DNA of 64,000 nt, taken from Rhynchonema sp. JSB1_4 (lineage: Eukaryota > Nematoda > Chromadorea > Monhysterida > Xyalidae). Positions 1-12,600 of this stretch are shown here, piece by piece. A program made the position numbers and the translations under genes. The stretch is from assembly GCA_030248065.1 (NCBI GenBank), contig JASAMV010001682.1, positions 1 through 64,000 of the forward strand, in the 5' to 3' direction. The first letter of the stretch is position 1. Every line of letters starts with the position of its first letter. The notes below the pieces were generated by a model. That model ran no database searches. It had not been told where the DNA came from and worked only from the letters and a program-made list of their open reading frames with translations.

Positions 1-3000
1 TAATGCCGTCGACGCTCATGCATGCGTTTATTTGCAACTGGGTTGCGTTTGCGGTGTCAGCGCGATCATCTTGAATCGACTGCGGTTTGCAAAACACAAG
101 CCAGTTTATTATTCACAAAGAATTTGCACACTGGAAAAGGAAAGATTATCAGAAAATTAAGCTTTGATCACCAACTTCAAAACTTTTTGCTCAGAGAGTG
201 ACCACGTGACTGTGAGGGTCCCGTAATTTTCTAATCCTCGATCGGACTGTACACAACGAGCATACACATACCTATTGTGCGATCCATTTTATCATTCTCT
301 CTTTCGACTTTCAAGCAATCGAAAAAACCAAGCAGTCAGCGTTCTGGGCTTATCTACACATACCATGTGCGGATTGCATTTGTATGAAACCATTGAAAAT
401 CTAATGAACTGGAAGAGAAAAAACCGGCGCGGCGAACTCTGAACCACGCATGTCAACTTTGCACGCAGTCTTCTGTTCTCTGTGCGGGACGTTTGGCCTG
501 ATTAGATTTGACACACATGCTTGAGCACCCAGACAGACATGCTTTACGTGCTGCTATCTTTGGGTCTGCACACCCATTACGACGTCACACAAGCAAGACG
601 TACATGAATATTGTAAGGCTGACCGGACTGAGACCAGCATCCGACTGGTGGGCCGAATTGGCCACTTGCGTGCAACAAGTCAATTTGATTGCAAATGAAT
701 TCCTTTTATACGATGTCACTGTCACACACTGCGACTGACTGCGCGCACGTTTGACTTGCAAAGCCACTTCCCCAGCTTTGTGCCGTACAAGGCTTAAGCG
801 TCAAACAATTTTGGTATGTTTAGCTTTGCCAAGCTCAAAACGCGGCAGATAAAGTTTTGAATTTTCCTACTTTTGTTGTTCACGTATGCTGTTACCCTTC
901 GTTGTGTCTATTTAGTCATATGGTACATTTGTGATGTACAGTTGACGAATTGTTTCTGCACAAAAATATTCGGTGAGTCAGTCTGCGAGGCAAATGTGCT
1001 ACATCCGAATTATTGGGCGAGGTCCCCCAGGTTTCAACCAACTTTTTTCCTGCACTCAACAACTTCAATTTATTCTCTGACAGTGAACCAGAGATTGATA
1101 TCTCGTGCATCTGCGTCAAGAGTGGCACAAAACCGATTGGATTCTTTCAAGCTTGGCCGCAAATTGAAATGAATATATCCATATCTACAATGCTGCACGC
1201 TGAGGATTGACACTTGAATCCTGCATCGAATTTTCCAGCTTTATCTGTCAATTTTTGTTGTTTTTTGGTGTTCGCTTAGGCAGTTAATTGAATGTGAATG
1301 CAGCCGATGTTTAGCAAGAATGCTCAGTCCACTTTGTGTTCTGTTAACTGACACGGTAATTTTTGCCATTTGAACGCCATCAGGTGCTTTGCGTTCTTCC
1401 AAACAACAGTACCAGCTGCCATTCTGGGCGACGCTGATCCTGCGCAGGTTTGGCCCACAGCTGAGTCTCCAGGTGCTTGCGCCGAGCCTGCAGGCTTGTA
1501 GAAGCCGTACACTGTGCAGGCGGGGCGCATGCTCCATTGGTTTGTGTTTAATTGACTATGTCCACATGCTAGGATCGCCCAGAATTGCAGCTGGTACCAA
1601 CAATTGCAGCTGGTATACCCAATTGTCGCAATATGGTCACTTGTGAACGCAGCGGTTGTTCGTATTGGTACGTGTGTACCTGTTATCCACGCGAATGCTA
1701 AATCCGATATGACCCAAGAGGGAACTCCGAAGGAAGGGATTAGAAGTTTCAGTTTCGGATAAGAATGCGAAAATGCAGATACCTACACATGTGTTTTTCG
1801 AGATTTGGAGGCACTCGGTGTAATTTTGATCTAGTCATCATCATTGTCTCTGCAGTTGTCTCAAAGTGATCGCCTTTGTGCAAAAAGTGCCAATTACGTG
1901 GTATCGCAGCAGCATTCATTGACAGAAAGGGTGACCTAAAGATTATGGCATCTACAGTACCCAGCATCTGTTGTATATAATACGCCCGTGTGCATGGTTT
2001 CTCTCCGTGTTTTGTTGAATCATGAAGCATGGTGGTGTCTGAAATCTTGCAATCATGCACTTATATCTAATGTCCGTTTACCCTTTCAAAGTGGATACAC
2101 TCATTCTTTTCATGAAAGAAAACACGCACGTGGTCTTTGAAAGCGCAGTTTTATTCGACCCCACGGACACCACAAAAAGTAGAACCGTAAATCATGAGCT
2201 TCCATATGCCGTACATTGCAGATCCAGTCTATTTCACATAAATGGCCGTAATTACTTCATGGTACAGTAGGTATAAAAGTGGCAAATTTTGACGGATCAT
2301 GAGCCAGAAAAATAGGGGCCAAGTCTATAGGTGTTTATTTTTCTAACATTCTCGGCTTTACATACAGTTGCTCTATTATAGACCAGCGCGTGACATTTGC
2401 AATGTCAAACGTTCGCTGTTTCGGTCGTTTTGTTCGCACGAAAAATAAGTGGCCCGTCGCCGAATACACACGAGGCTCATATCAGCGCGAAAATAATAAT
2501 AACTGCTGGGCGCGCGCAACCGTATCGAATATCAGAGAGAGACTGTTACGATTTCCTTCTTCCAACGCGCCGTTACAACAGCGTGTGACTTTTCAGGTTT
2601 TTTCATTTGACTTCGAGCACCCCATTTTGCGCCAGTAGGCACCACAATGGGGCGACCTGTTTGGTGCGCACCTGATCACTTGAACACCAAGCATGCAGCT
2701 GAAGCCATCAAGTGTCTGCTGCAGCGCGCGCAGAATGTTTTGTGAGCGCTCATGCCCTCACTCGATGTGTGTAGCTTGCTTGGGCATATGTACGTTTCGG
2801 CGATTTTGTGGCTTCCGTCATAAACTTGATACACACTGATTCTAATACGCCCAACCGTTTTGCTGTTATTTCGTCAATGTCGTTTCACGTATAGCCACGG
2901 CTGTGCACATTTTGGTGCGTAGAAAACGCAATTTTGTGACCATGGAGCCTAAAATTGAGCTACGATTGTCGTGTCAGGTGCTTCAAATTGGATAAAATTT

Positions 3001-3935
3001 GAAATACATAAACTCGCGCGTCCTTCTTTGTCCACGTCAGCTTCCAGGTGATTTGAAGCAAAACGGAAGGTGCACACGTCATTGCAGACACAGGCTTATG
3101 ATTGTTCACATTTTGCTCATTCAAAGTCAGTCATTGTGAAGTGACAGCGCGGAGCCAGTTTGAAAGCAGTTCCAAAGAACCACAACTGTTGCGAAGTTGG
3201 TTAGCTCATCGCAGATGAGTGGGCCCAACTCAGTTGCCCTTGTGGAACGGCATACAATGGGTATGGAGGGGTTTAAACGGTCTCAACTCCAACAAGCAAC
3301 ACCCAATATCTCAACAGCCCACCAAATGTGCCATAATAATCACATAAAACTTTTAGCCGAGCGCATTAGCGCCCAGCGAGAACAGTGTTGAGGCGGCGAT
3401 GTAACCAACCAAGCAGTTGCTAAGCTATGATGCTGCAGCGCGGGTGTTTGTGGTGACCGAGAATGAGGCTGGCGCAATTCAGTCCCCATTTCCCAATTGC
3501 ATATGCATTATGTAAGTTGCATTATTCCGCAATATCTTTGCATCGTCACATCTCATTTATGCTAATTTACTTCAACATCTTGAAGACTCATGTTATGTTA
3601 TCAGGCAGGCATACTCATGTTATCGGCTTCGTGCCAGTCTTTCTTGTGGAAAAGGAAATTATATTTCAGCAACAACCTGTGGCCGCTTTGTTTATTTCAA
3701 ACCTGTCGCAGGCTGTATGCTTCGAGTCACAGCAAATTATACTTTTTTCAGCCAAATTAGAGCGGACAACTTTGTATGACGAGGCACCAAAAACGTCGAG
3801 GTTATGCTAATCGTATTTGTTCATAATTCTTTGTGACCAGAGAAGCGCCACTTTATTCGACTGCTTGTCACTGAGGGACCTCTCAGACGAGCGCGCGCGC
3901 ACGCGACCAAATCCCCAAACACGAAGTCAGGCATT
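1..3935. other. No recognisable gene
   Basis: All open frames in this stretch are short and none shows a family motif, a signal peptide or a chain of phase-compatible exons. The longest plus-strand frames, around 3463-3810 and 2390-2638, have ordinary AT-rich composition. The region probably holds intergenic sequence and the promoter of the gene starting at 3936. A 5' non-coding exon could be present but cannot be shown. Confidence 0.5.
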
Positions 3936-5920
3936 ATGAGATCGATGAAAAGCACCGAAATGCTGTCGGAGCTGTCGAAGAACGCCGAAGGTTTGCAAAC
4001 AACTATAATTTGAGCATGCTTTTTTGGCCACTACTCTTTTAGAAACTGTGGCTCCGGGCAGCACACGCAAGTTTGCGAATAAACGCGCATAACACGCGAG
4101 TGCTTGATGTCTGAGGTGAGAATCACAAGCAACAAGCTCTCATGTGAGCGTTGTTCATACATACGTAAAGGTACTGTACCTACATATGTATGTACCATGC
4201 AATCATTATGACGCTCTTACAACCCAGGGCTGCACGAAAGCATCATAATTTTGTTTATCGTTACGTTTAACTTTTTCAAAAGACCGTTCTTGTGGTTCTG
4301 ATCGAGCGCAACGGCGCTTTTTCAGCACAGCGAAAAGTTTCTGGGGCTTATTGATGTGTGGTCAACTCTGTTCGTCAACTCGCCCGCTCCCAGTGCTGTT
4401 TTGAGGTGGCGACTTTAGTTGACCATATGAAATGACCACGTGAGCCGTTCCTAGATTTGCGCCAGCTGCCCAAAGTTCAAGCATACGCGAACACACAACT
4501 GTTAAACAATTGGCTTATGGTTGCGATGCGAGTGCCGCCCAAGCCTTAGCGGTGAACCATCTCTTCACCAAATCAAGCTCTCACCCAAACACAACACCAC
4601 CCAATGATTGTTGTTGCAGGCAATGTGTGGAAGCCAAATGCGATGTTGACAAAGCGCGATTTCCAAGACCCGAATCCACCACAGACGCACGCCGACTTCT
4701 ACGCGCGCTACGACCCGTCGGTGGGCATAGCCACTGCGATGGTGCTTGGGTCGTGCATTGGATTGTTGATTGCACAGGTTGTGCTTGCCTTGCTCATTCA
4801 GGACAAATACATATAGCCTGAGGGCTCGATGAGTCCGACTTACAAAACATTCGTATATGTTCGAAAACGTTTTTGGCCCATTAGACCAGCGATGATGGAC
4901 AACAACATAGTGTTTTCGATGCTCGGACATTGAGAATTTCGTTTCGCTATTTAAAAAAATCATATGCATATGGTCATGGTCAACGCACAACATCAACGCT
5001 GACCGTTAACGCAGCCCAATGTCATGTATGTGTTTCCTCGCGTTCATTAGGGCTGCCTTGGTCCGGCTGCGCGTTGGCGACCAACGTTGATGATTTGCGT
5101 TGATGACTGAACAATTAGCCTAAAATCGGTGATCGTTTTTTTATTTGTTCACTCAGATTTTGCTGAAATACGTGTACAAAAAGTGGACGCGTCTGCGCGA
5201 CGTGTACGATATGCGCGACTGGCGCACCTACACGCGCATCATGTGTGGCCGACCGAGACTCAACAGCATGGAGCTCAGGGTTAGCTCGGCATCGAAGTCG
5301 ATTTCAAGGAAAGCAAAATAGTATTCAACTCCAGCCCAGTCTGTGTTACCGAACACACCTACAATGAAAGACTGGGTGCTGTCTTGTGGACGTGCTTTGC
5401 ACAAAAGATGATAGATCATAACGATACGATTTAGCTTTGTGGGCATGGCTATGATACAATGAAAAACGTATAGCTTGTCATTCACCGGTTTCATCTGTAT
5501 ATCACCTTGGCAACTCAGGAATTTCGCGAAATGGAGGCGGAGCAATACGCTAATTCGGGTCTAACAGTGGGCAAGGAGCTGCCGTCTGACTTGATCAACA
5601 GTCAGACAACAACAGTCAAACAACACGACAACAACAATAAACAACAACAACGCCATGTGACCAGCATTAATCACCACCAGGTTGCCAACAGCGTCCACCC
5701 GCCCAGTTACGAGCACATCGGTACGCAGTCACAACCGTGCTTAGACAAGGACTTGCAACAAACACAACCGGTGCGGGACCAGGACCCAATTAACCTTGGC
5801 AACACAACAAGGGACACGACGTTGCTGGTGCCACCAAGTCCGAGGTCAATGGGCTCTGGCTCGCTCACATCCTACAGGGCTGCTGTGCAACAACGCCCTG
5901 CCAATGACACGGTCACATGA
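3936..5920 (+). CDS. Single-pass membrane protein with PPxY-bearing Q/N-rich tail
   Basis: Four exons fit together in phase: 3936-3990, 4620-4777, 5157-5279 and 5519-5920, giving 245 codons plus stop. Acceptors are TTGTTGCAG, CACTCAG and CAACTCAG; donors are GTTTGC, GTTGTG and GTTAGC. The N-terminus (MRSMKSTEMLSELSKNAEG) has no signal peptide. A hydrophobic stretch of about 20 residues (SVGIATAMVLGSCIGLLIAQ, roughly residues 55-75) is followed by a strongly basic segment (KYVYKKWTRLRD), so the C-terminus is probably cytoplasmic. The tail is rich in Q, N and T and contains HPPSYEH, a PPxY motif of the type bound by WW domains of Nedd4-family ligases (known for ENaC tails; inference here). I do not recognise the family. 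The gene lies about 700 bp upstream of the DEG/ENaC gene on the same strand. Exon 1 rests on phase and donor fit only. Confidence 0.65.
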
Positions 5921-6618
5921 AACATCAGCTGGTCAATGGTGCTGGTTCAGCTACTGTATACATTGTGATGCGACGGTTTAAGTTATTATGGTGCCTAGTC
6001 GTTGTCAGTTCTTGTCCAAACATTGAGTGTTAATCGTTCCACGATGTGGATTTTTACAACTGGCAAACCATGACGAAGGCTGCAGCGAAACAGCCCTCAA
6101 TGAATGGATAGATTCCATTTACCATCATTATGTATATTTACATAGATTTTGTGAATCGCATTTATTGCATTTATTCATTTATTGTTTGGCAAAACAGGGT
6201 ATGCAAGTTATATATGTATTTCGAAATTTTTGATAATTTTTTTAATATCGCACCACGTTAAAATGCATCGATAAACGACAAAGAGGTACAGGCGCGTGAA
6301 TATTGAACATACAGTGACGTCAATGTCAGGCACCATCGTAAACAAAAACAGAAGAGCAACTTAATTATGAATAGTAATTGGCCGTAATTGAGCGCAGGGA
6401 AGCGTTGGCAAATCGACGAAAAGCTGCATAATGCATGTGTCACAAAAAGCAAAGTGCACTACTGTTGGCACACAAATACGCACACTTCGATGTGACAAAC
6501 AAATACCGTAATACCACATTCACATTCGCTGATAATGAATCAAAAGTGAGCTAAACAAGTGCTGCGCATGTACGATCATCCATTTCAAATTTCGTCAGGA
6601 AGATTTTGAATATATTCC
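5921..6618. other. Intergenic, AT-rich
   Basis: About 700 bp between two plus-strand genes. AT-rich runs occur near 6120-6250. No coding signal is seen. It probably contains the 3' UTR of the upstream gene and the promoter of the DEG/ENaC gene. Confidence 0.5.
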
Positions 6619-9600
6619 ATGAAAATGGCTTTAGTCGCCAGATTTTGCAACGAAACGACCATCCATGGCCCTGCCCATTTGCGAACAGCGTCGGGCGCGC
6701 AGAAACAGCTCTGGTTTCTCATCTTGATCGGCTGTGTTGGCATGACAGCATTTGAAGTCTACAGGTGCCCAACACCAATTTTTCGAACTGACCACAAAAA
6801 TCAGTGACAAAAAAATGCTGGTGCCTTTGCGTTGCAGCATCATCCATTCGTTCAACAATTCACCCACGGTCACCAGCATCAATCTCAAATCAAACTCGAC
6901 AATGGACATGCCAAAAGTTCTCACTTGTCCGGTTGTTGTGTTTATAAAACTGTTATGACGGTGCTAGGTATTATACAGTACGTTTCACGGGAAGAGGTAC
7001 CAATAATCGTAATCCGATCCGAGTACGTACTATTATTTCCTAGGGTATACTATTATTTCTGCGTGCAGTACTTAAGCAACGCGCGCTTATTCCCTTAACC
7101 ACTGCACTAGGTCACACGCGTGAGGCGTGCGTACTCGGGTGAACTATTATTTACGAGTGCGGCACGCGTATGGGAAAGTGCAGTGGTTAACGGATGAAGC
7201 GCTCGTTGCTTAAGTACTACACGCAGAATTAGTATACCCTAGGAAATAATAGTATGTACTCGGATTACGATTATTGGTACCCCTTCCCGTGAAACGTACT
7301 GTACCTTTGAAGTTAATCGTTTTGGCATACTGAATGAAGCCGTGTATTCTGAACAGCTAACAAAGACAGTTAAACATGCACCGATAAAAAAACGCTACCG
7401 GGTTGGCAGGCTGCGCACGCCATCCGCAAATCCGCCTGAATTGTGTGGGACGCCAATTATTCTTCAGTACCCATCTGCAGATTTCTATGTGTCTTTCACA
7501 ACCGATCGATCGACGTAAAGTGGCCAAATTGGGCGTGTTCCCGCACGTGATCGTTGAGATGTTCATGTCGCGCACTGACTTCTCCAGTCTGCCGTTCAAA
7601 TACGACACTGAATTCAATCAGTTGCTGCTTACGCCCATTGACAATACTGTCTATCAGGCTGTTAGTTTTTAGCTGAAGAGACCCCCAAGCTAAGTTCAAT
7701 TGCAATCTCGGTTGTGATGAAGACCGCTTTCCCAAGGCAGGTCCGAAATGATGGTTTTGGCTGTGTTCATGGCTGTGCGGCCATACACGACATCCCACGC
7801 ATGGTTTATTGATCGAGTTCGGCTTGCCCAGTGTGGCGTTTCCGTTCGGGAATTCGACCTATAATGGTGATAATCGTCGATTACAGCCGAACCGCGCAGC
7901 GGCATTGGCGTTGGTTGAGGATGCGTTGACGAGCAACAACACGCACGGACAACGATTGAGACAATTCGGGTACAGCACTGCCACACAACACATTGGTGAC
8001 ATCGAGCACGTGGTCGGCGACTTGTTTCGACGCGAAGGTGTTCGGGTGAGCAGCCTGTGCTTCAAGTGTCGTTGTGAAAGGGTGTGTCGAACGTCACCTA
8101 TCAACTCGGTGCTTTATACGGTATTATTATTTCATTTCCACCCAAGAAAATGGCCGTTTTGGGTGTGACGTCTCGACACACCCTTTAACACTGCTTTCAT
8201 GTAAATCGAACACAACCAATCGCTTGCAGTTCACAGACGTGTTTGCGACCAACTCAGCGGCGCTCAGCAACTACGTCGTTAACGGGGTGTTTCAAGTACA
8301 AGACCTGTTTGTCGACGTCGCTTTCGACATCGACGTGGTTAGATTGTGAAATCAAAGCTCAATATTGTCCTGACCGGATGCGAAGCGAGGTTTTGCAGAT
8401 TCTGAAGTCGTGCTACTTCAATCAGATTCTGAACTGCTCGGAAATCGGCACGGTCGTGTACGATACGCAGTTCGGCATTTGCTACCTGCTTGATCTTGGA
8501 GAGAACAAACAGGTCAGACAACAACAGAATCAACACGCAGAGATGATCACTTCGGTGAATCGCATTCTTCACAATGTGCTGCATCAATTGCAGCGTTTGA
8601 ACGGCAACGGTTTCTACGCGCAGGTGAACACACATCCGGAGTTGGCCCTTCAACACATCATGCCCACAACCGATGGGATTCAGGTTGGATAGCGAAAAAT
8701 GATGGCATTTAGTGAGACTTTGTAACTGCAATTTTTGAGATACACCCAGGACACATTTATTTTGAGAATTTTCAGTTGCGAATCAGCGAGACATACAATC
8801 CAGCGTCGTTCAACGTCTACAAGGTTCCAATAGGAACATCGGCATTGGTGTCACTTGAAGCGTTTCACTATGACATGACCGTGAGATTCATTAGTCGATC
8901 TGATCAATTTTGAATAGGACGCACCAGAGTATGTTATAATCCCATTCCCATACATTCAGGTGTCCAAGCAGTACGGATGGTGTCGCGATACTCTGGCTGG
9001 TCTCGTGACAAACTTTCCCTATTCCGACTCGTCGTGCAGGTCGGATTGCATATATATAGTTATATTTTATATACATTGTACATTTAGCTACATATATTCA
9101 CAAGGCTGTCCAAATGGACAATGCTATCACCAAAGTGTCAATCTGTCAGAATGGACTGCTTCCACGCCGAGGTCTACCGCCTGTGCGGTTGCGTGATGGT
9201 GGTGCCCCGGTTCCTCATCAACAGCAGCATCCCGATGTGTGCGTTCGACGGCAAAATGTGCATGACGGCCAACTTTGCCGAGATCAGTCGCAAACTGCCC
9301 AGTTGCACCGAACAGCGCTGCAAACCGCAATGCCGCTATCGTGATTACAAGGCTGGACACGACGCGCTCTATGCAGACAATATGTTATGTGGCAACCTAA
9401 ATTTACCTGATTCAGGCAACGATCACCTACAATGAATTTCCATCGCCAAATGTGCAGGACGGAATGGACATGATGGCGTCGACCTTGCGCTATATCACTC
9501 CCGGATCGATCAACTTTAATTTCGTTGATCTAATGGACTCTGTCCGGCTGAATATGGTATTGCGAGTTTACCATGTTTGTTGATGTTAGTTGATGCAACT

Positions 9601-12600
9601 TCAAACTTGATGATGCACCTCGGCCGCCAACATCGTAGCGACGTGCTAAGTACTGCGCCGGCGATATCACTACTATCATTTCATATAAATTGCTGAGTGA
9701 TGCCCATTGTTGCAAAGCGCAGCTGCACATGAGCGCAAGAAATACAATAGGAAGTTTCTTAATTTAGAACCACTTTGCAATCAGTTCATACGTGAACCAT
9801 TATCCATGAGCTTACATCAACTACAGTACAATAAGCCGTATTTCCGTTTGTCTGGTTCTATCTTTTTCGGTCAGTGAACCTTTTGGGCCACCGTACTTTT
9901 TGGGCCATGTTACTTTTTGGGCCAGGTACTTTTTGGGCCATGTTATATATCGGTCCATGTACCTTTTGGGCCAGGTACGTTTTGGGGCAGGTACCTTTTG
10001 GGCCATATACTTTTTGGGCCACATGTGCATGGCGCACTTTTTGGGCCAGGTACCTTTTGGGCCAGGTATCTTTTGGGCAGTGAACCTTTTGGGCCACCGT
10101 ACTTTTTGGGTCATGTTACTATTTGGGCCATCTACTTTTTGGGCCATGTTATACCTATCGGACCATCTACATATCTTTTGGGCCAGGTACCTTTTGGGCC
10201 AAGTACGTTTTGGGCCACGTGTGCATGGTGTGCCGGGCCACATGTTTATTTTTACTCAAATGACAGCCTGAACCAGGATCACGTCCACAGTACCTGTGGC
10301 GAACTGATCTAGCGTCGATTATGTGAAAGTTGCACAACAGATGCCACATGCATTTTGGGTTAAGGTTTAGATTAAAACATAAGTAATATGTGGGTACCAT
10401 TTGAGACAGAGACATGTCAGAGGGACAGACCCGCGCGTTGCAGTATGCGCCTGTCTGACTGACAAAAGTGCCCATACCATAACCGGTACAAACCCACACA
10501 CAACCTGTCCGTTTCAACACTAACATTCTTTTTTGTTGATTTCTTCTTATTTAGGTGTGACACATGTCGATGTACGATTGTTTCTGTCAACTCTTTAGAC
10601 GCTATTTGTAGTGTTGTTGAAACATTAACGGCTCACAAAACGTTGGAAATAGAAAGTGCGTATAATTTATCGATCGCCATCAAAACACAAGCATAGACGT
10701 AGACGGCAGGTTGGTTGATGTTACATGAGCGATAATATAAGGCACGTGGGTAAAAACCATTTGACAGCGCTTGTCACATTTCAACATTTTTTATGAGTGC
10801 CCACTCTTGATCATGGTGCAATTTTTTGGGGTTTTGTAAGCTGACTTTAGGATCTGGAACGAAGCCAGATTATTTTTGATCACAAAATCTGGTTACCTGT
10901 GTATGAAGTTGTTCGGGGGTTAATTGCTGATTGTGATCCAAAGTATATTGCATGTTAAAAAATTGACTACAAAAGGATTCACTGTAGGCGACATCAAACT
11001 TAGTGATCGGATCGGACCAGTTCTGTCTTGGTGACGTGACTTCTTAAGAAATTTAGTTATTCCACTCATTTCGACCAGCGTAAAATATGTTCGCGACCTA
11101 AGATGAATAACTTTTAAGCTGGAGGAATTTAGTACTCCAGTAATGTTCTTAACATCCTTAATGCAAGAAACACGCGCGACCATGGCAAGTCACATTCGAT
11201 CCGATCACCAAGTTGATGTTGTTCTGTGTCTAAAGAGTGTATTGCGTTGTTCTGATTTCCATATAAGTCGAAAGTGACTGCCGTGGGAATAACTGTTTTA
11301 TTAAATGTTTGAGCACAAGCGTCGCCCAATTTTATGTACAGTATGCGTATGCGCAAGCGATCATGTGAGTAAAAATAAACATGTTGCCCAAAAGGTACAT
11401 CATGCGCACGTGGCCCAAGAAGTGCATGGCCCAAAAGGTACCTGGCCCAAAAGGCAGGGTTGAAAAAAAATTTTTTTAATCAAGTTTTTTTTTAAAAAGT
11501 CTGGGATTCGGGGAAATTTTACCAAATTTGCCTAAAAAACGCGAAAGAAATGCAACTTTAATTGACAAGTCACTTTTGTGACTGGGTTTGCATCACTTAT
11601 GATGGGTGTTTACGTCATTTCGGTGCGATCCAACAGTCTGTGCTTGATATGGACCTATGATTGCTGCTCTGTGGTATCAGACACAACAGTTTGTGGTTGA
11701 ATAAGCAAGATTCACTCATAAACCATATAGAATTGAGAATATAAACTGCAGAAATACTTGTCGGGTCGCTGAATCAGTCGTATATGACCGACCCGATGGG
11801 GTATGACATCAAAGTACCATGTATGTATATGCATACTGTGTCTCATGTATCACGGGAAGGTATAATAACATCATTTGGGGCATCTTAGATACCAAATACA
11901 TGCCCCAAAAGTGGTCTTGTGAAGAAAATTTTTCGACCCTTGAGAAAAAATGACAAAAAATAACCCCCAAAAAGGCCATTTTTGGACGTTTTAGAGCATT
12001 TTGTTCCCCCGAAAAATTTAAAAAAAAATTTTTTTTTTTAAAAAAAATTTTTTTCAAGAACCTTTTTTTAAAAAAAAAATTTTTTTTTTTAAATTTTTTT
12101 TTTGCCCAACCCTGTGTCGACGTATCTCGACAAAGTAAAAATTGGTCGAAAATTTTTTGAAAAAAATGGGACAAAAAATTGATTTCCCTCGAAGATCAAG
12201 TACTTTCCCTAAAAAATCTGGGAAAATCAAAATCGCGAACATATTTTACGCTGGTCGAAATGAGTGGAATAACTAAATTTCTTAAGAAGTCACGTCATCA
12301 CTCACAAACCACACAGAATTGAGAATATAAGCTGTACAAATACTTGTCGGGTAGCTGAATCAGTCGTATACTGTATGACCGACCTGATTGGGTATGACAT
12401 CGAAGTACCATGTAGGTACATGCATACTGTGTCCCAGGTATCACGGGAAGGTATAATAACACCGTTTGTGACATCTTAGATACGAAATACATGCCCCAAA
12501 GGTGATTTTGTGAAGAAAATTTTTCCACCCTTGAGAAAAAAATGACAAAAAATAACCCCCAAAAAGGCCATTTTTAGACGTTTTAGAACATTTTGTTCCC

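Noticed and set aside
9821..10312. Repeat proteins (MAQKV..GPK; FGPGTFWA) on both strands
   Set aside because: They are translations of a 15-16 bp tandem DNA repeat, open in several frames at once, inside an intron.
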